Positions 27,309 to 36,356 are shown, counted from the stretch's first letter. The stretch: DNA of 64,000 nt from Methylicorpusculum oleiharenae (GCF_009828925.2 NZ_WUTY02000002.1:471304-535303); one strand, 5' to 3'. Program-made: numbers and translations. The notes: generated from the sequence alone by a model not told the origin.

Positions 27309-28668
27309 CATAAGTATCTACACAACTTTTCGTAAATTTTGGCATGATGCCGCATGATTTTAAAAAAGCCTATCCGGCGTGGACTCACGCCTAAACGACC
27401 GCTACCAGCGCCTGGTGAGTGAACACATGAATTCAAGTGAACGCCTGAGTGCTGGATTAAAAGCGTTGCCTGACAAAATCAGCAGCTTTGCCAGCACTCA
27501 AGCGGCGTGGCGCTTCTACCAAAACGAATCGGTCAGTCTATCGAAGCTCCAAGAACCGCTCACGGTCGCCGCGCACCAAGGCATCTTGGCTCATTGCATG
27601 AACTTCGCTTTATGCGTCCATGACTGGTCCCGATTGAGTTACAAACATGCCAACAAACCGGACACTTACGCGATCACCCATGACACCGACATCGGCTACG
27701 ATCTGCAAACCAGCCTCATTATTAGCGACCAAACGGGACAGCCCTTGGCGCCGGTAGCGCAGCGACTGGTTAGCAGCGAAGGGAGTTTCGCGACCTATCA
27801 GGAAGCCAACCCTCAAGCCATCGTCCAAAATCATTTGGATGAAGTCAGCGACTGCATTCAGTTTTTGGGCGGACAAGGTTTTGCCAAGCCATTAGTCCAC
27901 CTGATTGATCGAGAAGGCGATTCCATCGGCCATCTCCGCCGCTGGGAAGCGACGGGTAGCCACTGGCTGGTACGCGTCAAGGATAATCCCAAAGTGGACT
28001 ACCAGGCTAAGCCCATGGCTTGTAAAGCCGTGGCGCAAGAGCTGGCGTTCAGCAAGACTCGGGAAGTCCGTTATCAGGGTCAGACTTATTGGCAGTGGGT
28101 GGCAGAAACCGATGTGACGCTAACCCGTCCCGCCAAACCGAGTCAGAAGAAAAGCAAAAAGCCGGCTGTGCCTGGCATTCCTGTAGCGGCAAGGCTGGTG
28201 GTCAGTCGCGTCTTGTCCGACTAAGGTGATGTGTTGGCGGAATGGCTGCTATTGACCAATGTAAAAGATGTCGATGCTTCGACTATTGCGCTATGGTACT
28301 ACTGGCGCTGGCAAATCGAGTGTTTCTTCAAATTGGTCAAGTCGGCAGGTCACCACCTCGAATCGTGGCAACAGGAATCAGCCATGGCCATTGCCAAACG
28401 CCTCTTGGTGGCTAGCATGGCCTGTGTTACGGTTTGGGCCATAGCCGCCGACAAAAGCAAGGAAGCGGCTGAATTAAGGCTATTTCTGATCAAGCTCAGC
28501 GGCAGGCAAATGCGCCACAAAAAGGAGTTTACGAATCCAGCACTATTGTCGGGGCTGTGGGTCTTCCTCTCCATGCTTGAAATCATGGAGGCCTACTCTC
28601 AAGAAGAACTGGATAGTTTGAAAGCAACCGCTCAGCAATTTTTAGGAAAAGATGTGTAGATACTTATG
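27309..28668 (+). mobile_element. IS4-superfamily (IS50/Tn5-like) insertion sequence
   Basis: 1360 bp. Terminal inverted repeats CATAAGTATCTACACA (27309-27324) and complement at 28653-28668; 9-bp target duplication CAACCAAGC (27300-27308, 28669-28677). It ends 20 bases before the left end of the next transposon. Confidence 0.92.
27379..28659 (+). pseudogene. IS50-like transposase with an internal TAA
   Basis: A Tn5-type DDE transposase. The N-terminal DNA-binding and catalytic Asp parts (AITHDTDIGYDLQ, LIDREGDSIGHL) end at a TAA at 28222-28224. The same frame then continues without a shift through the YREK region (YYWRWQIECFFKLVKSAGHHLE) to 28659. Total would be ~426 residues. A single nonsense change is the only visible defect, so the IS is probably immobile on its own. 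Confidence 0.88.
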
Positions 28669-29050
28669 CAACCAAGCCGACCTCTATCTGTAGCGGCCTG
28701 CAAACATAATCCATAAGGCCTGCAAACATCCGCATTTTCGGCCCGAATTATTTGCGAATATCCGACCCCTGCGGCCCGAATTAAATGAGAATGAGCCCAC
28801 ATTATTTGCAAACAGCCTGCAAACATCAATCAGGACCCACATTAATTGCAAACAAGAAATAGGGGCTATTCCAATAAAAGCGGTCATGAGCTATTTGGCC
28901 AGACGGCGGTATCAAATATAAAAGCCGGAATGGGTCGAAATTTCTGTTCAGCACACCAGAAGTACGTTTATTATCAGTATTCCCCTTTTGCACAAACAGC
29001 CGGACAATTGTGGGTGCGTAATAAAGTTGCATACTAAAATCAATTCAAGT

Positions 29051-29437
29051 TTAAATCTTGATAATTGTGTCGTTATAGAGCGCTACCAAGGGATCGTGGG
29101 TCATTAAACGCATCGGCTCTACGAGTGCTTGAGCCACAAGTATGCGGTCGAACGGGTCTTGGTGATGTAAAGGCAGTTCTTCGACCGCTATCGCATGTTC
29201 CGCCTCAACGGCGAGGAAGCGATAACCCGACTCCTGAAAATAGCGCATCGCGTCTCGGCCAGAAACCGGCATGTCGCCTCGTCCTAACGAATGCTTGATT
29301 GCAATTTCCCAGACATTCGCCGCGCTGACCCAAACGTTCGTTTTGGGTGATGAAATCAAATCACGTGCCTTTTGTGGCAGTTTTGGGTTGTCCGTGATAG
29401 CCCATAATGCAACGTGAGTATCCAGCAGCAGATTCAA
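29051..29437 (-). CDS. vapC: VapC-type PIN-domain toxin
   Basis: 128 residues. PIN ribonuclease with the acidic residues in LLDTHVALW (N-terminal Asp), NVWEIAIK (Glu) and DPFDRILVAQA plus a final THDPL Asp. Substrate RNA unknown. Starts with a 4-base overlap with the antitoxin gene. Cargo of the transposon, where it may stabilise the element by addiction. Confidence 0.9.
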   Translation of the reverse strand: MNLLLDTHVALWAITDNPKLPQKARDLISSPKTNVWVSAANVWEIAIKHSLGRGDMPVSGRDAMRYFQESGYRFLAVEAEHAIAVEELPLHHQDPFDRILVAQALVEPMRLMTHDPLVALYNDTIIKI

Positions 29438-29682
29438 GACGGCACCTCGCCCATGAACAACTGAGCCACTTCGTCGTTATGTGTATCAATGCTGTCCGGC
29501 ACCACGAACAAGCCTTTTGCTACACCAATCCGCTGCCCGGGTGGTGCAGTATCGATCGGAACAAGCTTAGCCGCTGGACGGCCATTTCTGGCAATCACGA
29601 TTTCACGCTCTTGCCCTTGCTCAATGGCCTCTACTAAGCGGGACAGCGAGGACTTGGCTTGTAACATATTTACAGTTTGCAT
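29434..29682 (-). CDS. vapB: Phd/YefM-type antitoxin
   Basis: 82 residues from the ATG at 29682, which has a GGGGA site; an ATG four codons upstream (29694) is less likely. The N-terminal MQTVNMLQAKSSLSRLVEAIE is the Phd/YefM DNA-binding fold, and the C-terminal half should wrap the PIN toxin. CTAG-rich repeats (TAGTCTAGTCTAG, ~29704-29716) just upstream may be its autoregulatory operator. Confidence 0.88.
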   Translation of the reverse strand: MQTVNMLQAKSSLSRLVEAIEQGQEREIVIARNGRPAAKLVPIDTAPPGQRIGVAKGLFVVPDSIDTHNDEVAQLFMGEVPS

Positions 29683-29776
29683 TACATTCCCCATAAAAAC
29701 ACCTAGTCTAGTCTAGCTAATCACGCAAATCAATCAAGACTTCAAACAGGTAATTTTGCCGTTTACTTTCTTTATT

Positions 29777-29814
29777 CTTGGGTTCGATAAAACGAGCGTT
29801 TTATCGAACCCAAG
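29777..29814. repeat. 18-bp perfect palindrome upstream of the resolvase gene
   Basis: CTTGGGTTCGATAAAACG is followed by AG and then its exact complement (29797-29814). It lies between the divergent antitoxin and resolvase genes, where the recombination (res) site of a replicative transposon is expected, so it is a candidate resolvase binding site; it could instead be a bidirectional transcription stop. Confidence 0.6.
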
Positions 29815-29937
29815 CAAGTTCGCCATGTTTACCTTCAAGTCCTTGATTTTATGGTTCGGTATTGTGGTTTTATAAAACAAGGTTTAAAGTTCTTCGCAGA
29901 GACGAAATAATCATACAATTTCTGGGGATCGGCCTTC

Positions 29938-30540
29938 ATGAAAATTGGCTATGCACGGGTAAGCACCAAAGACCAGAACCTGGCACTCCAGATCGATGCC
30001 TTGACGAAAGCCGGTTGTGAGAAGATTTATCAGGACCTTGCCAGTGGCGCACGGTCGGAACGTCCGGCACTGAATGAGATGATCCATAACCTCCGCTCGG
30101 GTGATGTGCTGGTAATCTGGAAGCTAGACCGATTGGGGCGTTCGCTTAATCACCTGATTAGCCTGGTCAATGACTTAATGGAAAAAAAGATCGGCCTGCA
30201 AAGCCTGCACGATCCCATTGACACCACCACGGCCCAAGGCCGGTTAAGCTTTAACCTATTCGCCTCATTAGCCGAATTTGAGCGTGACCTTATCCGGGAA
30301 AGAACCCAAGCCGGCTTGTCCGCAGCCAGGGCCAGGGGGAGAAACGGAGGCAGACCCAAAGGCATACCACAAAAAGCAGAAGCCACCGCCTGTGCAGCAG
30401 AAACCCTGTATAAGGAAGGACGGCTAACAGTAAATGAAATCTCAGAAAAGCTGGGTATCGCCAAAAGTACCTTATATACCTATCTGCGCCATCGTGGGGT
30501 CGCCCTTGGATCTTATAAAACCAATGCTGAATACGCCTAG
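29938..30540 (+). CDS. Serine resolvase/invertase of the transposon
   Basis: 200 residues. Catalytic Ser in GYARVSTKDQN, the DRLGRS active-site segment, LFASLAEFERDLIRERT helix, and a C-terminal helix-turn-helix (LTVNEISEKLGIAKSTLYTYL). It would resolve cointegrates made by replicative transposition. Its stop is 9 bases before the transposase gene. Confidence 0.92.
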   Translation: MKIGYARVSTKDQNLALQIDALTKAGCEKIYQDLASGARSERPALNEMIHNLRSGDVLVIWKLDRLGRSLNHLISLVNDLMEKKIGLQSLHDPIDTTTAQGRLSFNLFASLAEFERDLIRERTQAGLSAARARGRNGGRPKGIPQKAEATACAAETLYKEGRLTVNEISEKLGIAKSTLYTYLRHRGVALGSYKTNAEYA

Positions 30541-30549
30541 TGAAAGGCA

Positions 30550-32211
30550 ATGAGCGGCAAACGCATTTTCCCAGAAGCGCTGATTAGTTTACGCCACCGT
30601 CTCAGCAGCCTTCCCTCCCGAAGCAAGGAGCGCCGCTCCATCATGCAGGAAACAGCAAATTTGTATGGCCTATCAGAATCCACTTTATACCGTGCCCTGA
30701 ATGCACATAACCGGCCTAAACCGTTACGACGCTCTGACTGTGGGAAGCCGAGGATATTACCGGCAGACGAAATGGAAATGTACTGTGAAATCATCGCCGC
30801 CATGAAAATCAGAACTTCCAACAAAAAAAGCCGTCATCTCTCTACCTCCGAATGCATTCGTCTACTCCAGGACTTTGGTCTTGACACGCCAAGTGGCTTT
30901 TTCAAAGCCGATTCTGGACAACTTAAGAAAACTACCGTTAACCATTATCTGAAATTATGGGGTTATGACCGTAATTACTTGGTTCGGCAACCACCAGCAG
31001 TCCGGTTTCAGGCTGAGCACAGCAATGACTGTTGGCATTTCGACCTCAGCCCCTCAGACCTTAAACACGTCAAAGAACCGCTTTGGCTGGATAAAGACCG
31101 GGGAGCGCCCACACTAATGATTTACAGCGTAGTTGATGACCGAAGCGGGGTAGCCTATCAAGAATATCACTGCGTCTATGGCGAAGATGTGGAAGCGGCA
31201 TTGCGGTTCATGTTTACGGCGATGTTACCGAAAAAAGATGCGCAATTCGTCCTCCAGGGGATTCCGTCCAAGCTCTATTGTGATGCTGGCCCGATTGCCA
31301 GAAGCCGTATTTTCCTGCAAGTCATGGATTACTTGGGGGTTGAGGTTATCATCCATATGCCGAAAGGCAGCGACGGTACCCGGGTGACCGCCCGAGCCAA
31401 AGGCAAAGTCGAAAGGCCGTTCCGCACCGTCAAAGAAATGCATGAAACCCTCTATCATTTCCACGAGCCTCAAAATGAAGTGGAAGCCAACCAATGGTTG
31501 TTTAATTACCTGATCCGCTACAACAACATGGATCATCGGTCTGAAGCCCATTCCCGAACGGAAGACTGGCAACTCAACCTGCCTGCCACCGGCATCCGTG
31601 AAATGTGTTCCTGGGATCGGTTTTGTACGTTTGCCCGTGAACCGGAACGCTGTAAGGTTGGGTTGGATGCCCGTGTCAGTATTGATGGTATTTCCTATCA
31701 AGTCGATCCAGACCTGGCCGAGGAAACCGTCGTGCTCTGGTGGGGCCTGTTTGACAGCGAATTGTACGTTGAATTCGGGGACAAGCGTTATGGGCCTTAC
31801 CATTCTGTCAACGGCCCGATTCCCTTAGGACGTTACCGGTCATTCAAAAAAACCAAACAGCAAAAACGGGCTGAGCGGATAGCGGTGTTGGCGGGTGAAA
31901 TTAAACTGCCTCGGGCTGCACTGGAAAACAACCCTAACGATGGATCATTAGCTGCTTTGGTGCTGGTTCAGGAACCCCCTAAAACAGCGTTTGTTGACCC
32001 TGACCCCTTTATTGAATTCACCTTTCCTGACCGGGTGGCCGCAAAACAGGCGATTGCCTCTGAGCTCGGGTTGCCCTTGGCAAAACTGAACCAGGAACAA
32101 CGAGACTTGATCAATCAAGTCGTCGCCGAAACCCTCAACAAGCGCCTTATTTTCGAACAAATACACGCTTTTTTTAATTCGCCATTAAAAGGAAAGCAAC
32201 ATGTTAAGTGA
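30550..32211 (+). CDS. Mu/TniA-type DDE transposase
   Basis: 553 residues. An N-terminal helix-turn-helix region, an integrase core with the triad in CWHFDLSPSD, LYCDAGPIAR and AKGKVERPFRTVKE, and a Mu-type C-terminal domain (VSIDGISYQVDPDL). The family acts with a partner AAA ATPase. The next gene starts 10 bases before this stop, an operon-like overlap. Confidence 0.88.
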   Translation: MSGKRIFPEALISLRHRLSSLPSRSKERRSIMQETANLYGLSESTLYRALNAHNRPKPLRRSDCGKPRILPADEMEMYCEIIAAMKIRTSNKKSRHLSTSECIRLLQDFGLDTPSGFFKADSGQLKKTTVNHYLKLWGYDRNYLVRQPPAVRFQAEHSNDCWHFDLSPSDLKHVKEPLWLDKDRGAPTLMIYSVVDDRSGVAYQEYHCVYGEDVEAALRFMFTAMLPKKDAQFVLQGIPSKLYCDAGPIARSRIFLQVMDYLGVEVIIHMPKGSDGTRVTARAKGKVERPFRTVKEMHETLYHFHEPQNEVEANQWLFNYLIRYNNMDHRSEAHSRTEDWQLNLPATGIREMCSWDRFCTFAREPERCKVGLDARVSIDGISYQVDPDLAEETVVLWWGLFDSELYVEFGDKRYGPYHSVNGPIPLGRYRSFKKTKQQKRAERIAVLAGEIKLPRAALENNPNDGSLAALVLVQEPPKTAFVDPDPFIEFTFPDRVAAKQAIASELGLPLAKLNQEQRDLINQVVAETLNKRLIFEQIHAFFNSPLKGKQHVK

Positions 32212-33172
32212 CGTCATGAATTATTACAGTTTCATTCGGGATTTTAAAGGTGCCGGTTATTTTGAAACGGAACACCATCAGCAAATTGTTAAAGAACTCA
32301 AGGTTGCGATCAAGCAAGGCCAGATGGTCGCCTTATCCGGTATTGTCGGTTGCGGCAAAACGACCACATTAAAAGCGATTCAGCAGGAATTGAACAAAGA
32401 AAAAGAGGTTCTGGTTTCTAAGTCACTCTCGGTTGAGAAAGGACAAGTCAATCTTGGCACCCTGATATTGGCCTTATTTTACGATCTGGTCACAGAAAAG
32501 GATTTTAAAATTCCCACGCAACCCGAAAGGCGTGAACGTATGCTGCAAGCGTTGATTAAAAAGCGGCAAAAACCGATTGCCCTATTTGTGGATGAAGCCC
32601 ACGATCTCCACAACAAGACCCTGATTGGCCTTAAACGCCTGATAGAAGTGGTGCAAGATGGTGATGGCATTCTCTCAATCATCTTGGCAGGACATCCTAA
32701 ATTAAAGAATGACTTGCGTCGGCCAGCGATGGAAGAAATTGGTTCAAGAACGACGGTTTTCAACCTTGAAGGCATCCAGGGGCAAAAAACGGAGTACATC
32801 AATTGGCTATTGGACAAATGCTTGAAAAAAGGCGGAAAAAGGGCGGACGTAATAACCGATGATGCCTTGGCCCAATTGGCAGAAAGGTTGACGACGCCGC
32901 TGCAAATAGAACAGCATCTGGGATTAGCCTTTGATGAAGGCTACCACATAGGACAAAAACCGGTGGAAACTGAAATCATTGACGCCATCCTGGCAAAAGA
33001 CATCAATGCCCTAGAACCACGGCTAACCCGGCATGGCTATACTGCCAAAACCTTGGCAGAATTACTCGATACCAAACCCGCTGAAATACGCTCATTCTTG
33101 AATGGCAACCTGACTCCTGCTCGGACACAGGAACTGCAAAATAATCTTCTGGCCATTGGGATTCCGCTCTGA
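32201..33172 (+). CDS. TniB/TnsC-like AAA ATPase
   Basis: 323 residues. Walker A GIVGCGKTTTLK and Walker B IALFVDEAHDL place it in the ExeA/TniB/TnsC group that selects target DNA and activates the transposase. A C-terminal Xre-like segment (TAKTLAELLDTKPAEIRSFL) is present. The stop codon (33170-33172) touches the right terminal repeat, so no other gene fits to its right. Confidence 0.88.
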   Translation: MLSDVMNYYSFIRDFKGAGYFETEHHQQIVKELKVAIKQGQMVALSGIVGCGKTTTLKAIQQELNKEKEVLVSKSLSVEKGQVNLGTLILALFYDLVTEKDFKIPTQPERRERMLQALIKKRQKPIALFVDEAHDLHNKTLIGLKRLIEVVQDGDGILSIILAGHPKLKNDLRRPAMEEIGSRTTVFNLEGIQGQKTEYINWLLDKCLKKGGKRADVITDDALAQLAERLTTPLQIEQHLGLAFDEGYHIGQKPVETEIIDAILAKDINALEPRLTRHGYTAKTLAELLDTKPAEIRSFLNGNLTPARTQELQNNLLAIGIPL

Positions 33173-33475
33173 TTTCTTGTTTGCAAATAATGTGGGTCCT
33201 GAGCGATGTTTGCAGGCTGTTTGCAAATAATGTGGGCTCATTCTCATTTAATTCGGGCCGCAGGGGTCGGATATTCGCAAATAATTCGGGCCGAAAATGC
33301 GGATGATTGCAGGCCTTATGGATTATGTTTGCAGGCCGCTACATCTATCCTTATCGAAAACTACTTCACCACTTGACTCTTTAAGCCGGATGACCCGCCT
33401 TAGGGTTGAGACTCAATAACTCATAAATTTCATTTGCTTTGGTCAGCACGTTCTACGTCTGACAAGGTTCTTGAC

Positions 33476-34231
33476 TTACTCCAAGAACGTGTTGAAGCCT
33501 TGATTTTCTTTTTGCAAACCCAGCGCAGAGGCGAGTCCTTTGACGTTGTTTAAATTGATACCGTCCAGATTGGCATGGCGAAAATCAGCTTCAGAGACCT
33601 CAGAGCCACTCATATTGGCCCCGGACAAATCCGCCCACTGCAAACGTGCTTTATGCAGATTGGCATTTTGCAGTTTCGCGTACGATAGGATGGCATGAGT
33701 AAAATTAACACCGCTCAGATCCGCTCCATTCAATAAGGCGTTGTTCATTTCCACTCTTGCCGGGGCCATACCTTGATTAGTCATATCCGCTCCGAGATCG
33801 GCATTGTTGAGGCGGGCATTGCTCAGATTGACACCATTCAGCAACCCGATAATACGGCTGTTGGCAAGATTCGCTTCTGACAAGTCTGCATTTTCGAGCA
33901 CCACGGCATACAAACTCGCACCTGATAAATCGGCTTTTCTTAACTTGGCATTACGCAGTTGCGCCCGATTTAGATTGGCGCCATGCAGATTGGCGTTATC
34001 GAGATTGCAATCGTCCAGGTTGGCGGAAAACAAATCTGCGCCTTTAAAGTCAACCCCTGATAAATCCAGTCCGGACAGATCTTTGTTGGTCAGTTTGGGC
34101 GGTTGATTATCGGCGCTGGAAATTATCTCGATGACTTGTTCACGACTGAGTTCGGCCGCATGGCAAAGAGGAAGGTTTACAGCGAGCAATAGACTGACGG
34201 GCAGTAGCGTAAATAGACGCGATGATTTCAT
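33476..34231 (-). CDS. Exported pentapeptide-repeat protein
   Basis: 251 residues. Signal peptide (LLPVSLLLAVNLPLCHA), then a run of A(D/N)LXX repeats from ~residue 50 to ~235 (LSGLDLSGVDFKGADLFSAN ...), which folds as a right-handed quadrilateral beta helix. The export signal argues against a gyrase-protecting role; a surface or periplasmic scaffold is more likely. Function otherwise unknown. Confidence 0.85.
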   Translation of the reverse strand: MKSSRLFTLLPVSLLLAVNLPLCHAAELSREQVIEIISSADNQPPKLTNKDLSGLDLSGVDFKGADLFSANLDDCNLDNANLHGANLNRAQLRNAKLRKADLSGASLYAVVLENADLSEANLANSRIIGLLNGVNLSNARLNNADLGADMTNQGMAPARVEMNNALLNGADLSGVNFTHAILSYAKLQNANLHKARLQWADLSGANMSGSEVSEADFRHANLDGINLNNVKGLASALGLQKENQGFNTFLE

Positions 34232-34413
34232 GATACCTCAACAGTAGCAGCAAATTTATTGGCTCCACAGTTTAGGTTATGCAGGAAACAACTGGCTATT
34301 CTCGATCAAACAAAAGGAAATTGTAGACTGGGGTAAGGTGAATAAATCCTGTAATGCTGATTAAGTGCGGTGAGGATCAAAATATGAATGACTTCACAGC
34401 ATATAATATCAGC

Positions 34414-34438
34414 CACTCAAATCCTTAGGATTTGAGTG
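34414..34438. terminator. Perfect hairpin between the pentapeptide gene and the dispersed repeat
   Basis: CACTCAAATCC, loop TTA, GGATTTGAGTG: 11 pairs with a 3-base loop. No T-tract, so it may be a structural or terminus-type signal of the repeat that begins right after it. Confidence 0.4.
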
Positions 34439-34456
34439 CATTCAATGACTCTTGTT

Positions 34457-34565
34457 GGCCGATTGGTTGAAGTCGCCAACGACTGCTTTGCAGTCCTCCA
34501 ATTTCAAAATCTGGATTTGACCGACTGGCTGCTTTGGAGAAACGCTAGTGTCAAAAATGGGTCGG
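34457..34565 (+). repeat. Dispersed ~110-bp non-coding repeat, copy 2
   Basis: Starts GGCCGATTGGTTGAAGTCGC and ends CAAAAATGGGTCGG. It is alignable over its full length with copies at 22082-22191 (opposite strand) and 43923-44032. The rest of the gap up to the tetR promoter (~34566-34800) shows no supported gene. Confidence 0.8.
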
Positions 34566-34813
34566 TTGAACTCGCTGGCGAATGGCCGCTTTAAGGAATC
34601 GGAATTCAATGACAGCTTTCCGGCGATGAATCTGAAGAAAAGATAGTCACATGGCGACCCCAAGCTGACATTCAACGCCAAGTTAAGCGGACGGAGCGCA
34701 GTTTGCGCAACAATGTCGAAGCCATGCGCAATAAGGTCAAAAACAGCATTCTTTATTTACCATTAAGCAGCACTGAATTTCCTCTGCGACTTCACCTTAT
34801 GGGCAAAAATTTA

Positions 34814-34842
34814 TTGACAAAATACGACCGGTCGTATATTTT
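34814..34842 (+). promoter_or_regulatory. tetR promoter with overlapping TetR operator
   Basis: A TTGACA -35 box (34814-34819) and a TATATT-like -10 region flank the perfect palindrome ATACGACCGGTCGTAT (34822-34837). The operator fills the spacer, so binding would block RNA polymerase: autorepression. Confidence 0.8.
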
Positions 34843-34851
34843 GTATCCACT

Positions 34852-35439
34852 ATGAACAGTAAGCTATCCAAACGCACAAAATTACTAGATCAGGGTGTTT
34901 ATCTGCTGATGAACCAGGGCTATCATGCAACCGGTATTAACGAACTTGTAAATGCCGTACAGGTACCCAAGGGCTCATTTTATAACTACTTTGGTAGCAA
35001 GGAAGAGTTTGCTGCTGAAAGCATCAACCACTATATCGAACCCTTTATACAGCTATTAACGAGGCACCTACAACACTCACAAATTGACCCGCTCTCTGCT
35101 TTAAAAAACTACTATGCGGAGCTTATTGTTGCAGTGGAAAAGAATGGATACAAAGGCGGATGTTTATTGGGTAATCTGATGGGTGAAATTGGCGATACCA
35201 GTGAACTGTGCAATCAGGCACTAAAATCTGCTGTTGAACGCTACAAAGTGTTGCAATACAAGGCGTTACTGCAAGCACAAAAGGAAGGCACGGTACGTAA
35301 TGATAGGAGTGCCGATACCATGGCTAACTTATTGATAAATAACTGGCAAGGCGCGTTGTTACGAATGAAAATCGAACGGTCCGTGCAACCTTTACAAGAG
35401 TTTTACGATACGTTATTGAATGATTATTTTGTTGCCTAG
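34852..35439 (+). CDS. TetR-family repressor (AcuR/NemR-like)
   Basis: 195 residues. N-terminal helix-turn-helix (GYHATGINELVNAVQVPKGSFYNYFGSKEEF) and a ligand domain with a single Cys-containing GGCLLGNL segment as in AcuR/NemR repressors, which respond to electrophiles. Three nearby palindromes of the ACGACCGGTCGT type lie before this gene, before the rhodanese-like gene and before the DUF4242 gene, so it probably controls the whole sulfur-type operon. Confidence 0.88.
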   Translation: MNSKLSKRTKLLDQGVYLLMNQGYHATGINELVNAVQVPKGSFYNYFGSKEEFAAESINHYIEPFIQLLTRHLQHSQIDPLSALKNYYAELIVAVEKNGYKGGCLLGNLMGEIGDTSELCNQALKSAVERYKVLQYKALLQAQKEGTVRNDRSADTMANLLINNWQGALLRMKIERSVQPLQEFYDTLLNDYFVA

Positions 35440-35467
35440 TCGATTTTAGATTAGGAACCGTGCAAGT

Positions 35468-35501
35468 CGACACAACTGCCGGTTGTCTGGATCTTTTTTT
35501 T
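35468..35501 (+). terminator. Terminator after tetR
   Basis: GACACAACTGCCGGTTGTC forms a short stem with a TGCC loop and is followed by an eight-T run (35493-35501). Confidence 0.65.
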
Positions 35502-35512
35502 GCCCAACAAAA

Positions 35513-35528
35513 AGACGACCGGTCAACT
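35513..35528 (+). promoter_or_regulatory. TetR operator 2, upstream of the rhodanese-like gene
   Basis: AGACGACCGGTCAACT keeps the GACCGGTC core of operator 1 with a degenerate right arm. It lies 21 bases before the rhodanese start at 35549. Confidence 0.65.
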
Positions 35529-35548
35529 ATTAGCCATGGAAATTTGAT

Positions 35549-35935
35549 ATGAGCGAAGAAAAAACCTTAATGGATTTTGTTAAATAAGCAAAATCACAAA
35601 TACACGAAATAGAGGTATTAAATGTTAAAACGCTATTGGATGAAGGCTATCAGTTACTGGATGTGCGTGAACCTGCCGAATTTATGACAGGCACTATTGA
35701 GGGCGCGTTAAATATTCCGCGTGGAATACTGGAAGCGGCGGCAGACCGCCAATACGCGGGTCGTCGTGAAGAACTAATGGATCGCGATAAAAAATGGCTA
35801 CTACTTTGCGCCAGTTCGGGGCGTTCTGCCATGGCGGCGGCTGTGATGCAACAAATGGGCTAGGAATATTAATATGGCGGCATTGCAGCCTGTAAAGCGG
35901 CCGAATTAGCCGTGAAAATTCCACCACAAACTTAA
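35549..35935 (+). pseudogene. Rhodanese-domain gene with three in-frame stop codons
   Basis: A single frame reads MSEEKTLMDFVK, stop (TAA 35585), then AKSQIHEIEVLNVKTLLDEGYQLLDVREPAEF ... LLLCASSGRSAMAAAVMQQMG, stop (TAG 35861), EY, stop, YGGIAACKAAELAVKIPPQT and the natural end. The active-site loop CASSGRS with its sulfur-accepting Cys is kept. No frameshift occurs anywhere, so decay is by point mutation only. A 75-residue core ORF (35636-35863) could be made if a start within it is used. Confidence 0.75.
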
Positions 35936-36034
35936 GACTTAATCATTTAAAAAGACAGCGCGGATTCAACTAACAACCTTTTAAACGATATCGCCATGAT
36001 GGCTTCTATCGTTTTTTTTAACAATCAACCAAAA

Positions 36035-36046
36035 ACGACTGGTCGT
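36035..36046 (+). promoter_or_regulatory. TetR operator 3, upstream of the DUF4242 gene
   Basis: ACGACTGGTCGT is a near-perfect palindrome matching operators 1 and 2, 20 bases before the DUF4242 start codon. Confidence 0.7.
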
Positions 36047-36066
36047 CTAGCAGCATAGGAGACAAT

Positions 36067-36345
36067 ATGCCTAAATATATTATTGAACGAGAAATCCCTA
36101 ATGCAGGCCAATTAACCGCAGCAGAGCTGCAACAAATTTCACAAAAGTCCTGCTGCATTCTGAACGACATGGGGCCGCAAATTCAGTGGGTGGACAGTTA
36201 TGTGACAGACGACAAAATCTATTGCATCTACATTGCCCCCGATAAACAAAGCATTAAAACACATGCGGAACGCGGTGAGTTTCCGGCCAATTCGATTGCC
36301 GAAGTAAAAACCATGATTAATCCGACAACAGCTGAACATAACTGA
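36067..36345 (+). CDS. DUF4242 family small protein
   Basis: 92 residues starting MPKYIIEREIPNAGQLTAAE. It shows the family pattern of ferredoxin-like alpha/beta folds (WVDSYVTDDKIYCIYIAPDKQSIKTHAERGEFPAN). Members such as SCO4226 bind nickel; function here is unknown. First intact gene after operator 3 and probably the first of the four-gene transcript ending with DUF1641. Confidence 0.8.
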   Translation: MPKYIIEREIPNAGQLTAAELQQISQKSCCILNDMGPQIQWVDSYVTDDKIYCIYIAPDKQSIKTHAERGEFPANSIAEVKTMINPTTAEHN

Positions 36346-36356
36346 GCTTAAACACC

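Larger units (their letters stand above)
28689..33343 (+). mobile_element. Tn5053/Tn7-like transposon with 172-bp inverted ends and VapBC cargo
   Basis: 4655 bp bounded by TGTAGCGG..CCGCTACA with a 6-bp target duplication TCTATC (28683-28688, 33344-33349). The ends 28689-28860 and 33172-33343 are inverted copies of 172 bp with only a few mismatches, packed with repeats of TTTGCAAACA/GCCTGCAAACAT-type motifs, as expected for several transposase binding sites. Contents in order: vapC and vapB (minus), a palindrome, resolvase, DDE transposase, AAA ATPase (plus). No TniQ/TnsD-like targeting gene is present. Confidence 0.9.

Noticed and set aside
29051..29694. VapBC as a chromosomal defence island
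   Set aside because: It lies inside the boundaries of the transposon, so it is cargo and not evidence of a defence island.
34566..34800. Open stretch resembling a helical QADIQRQVKRTERSLRNNV segment
   Set aside because: No start codon and no upstream gene frame; it may be a fossil but cannot be assigned.
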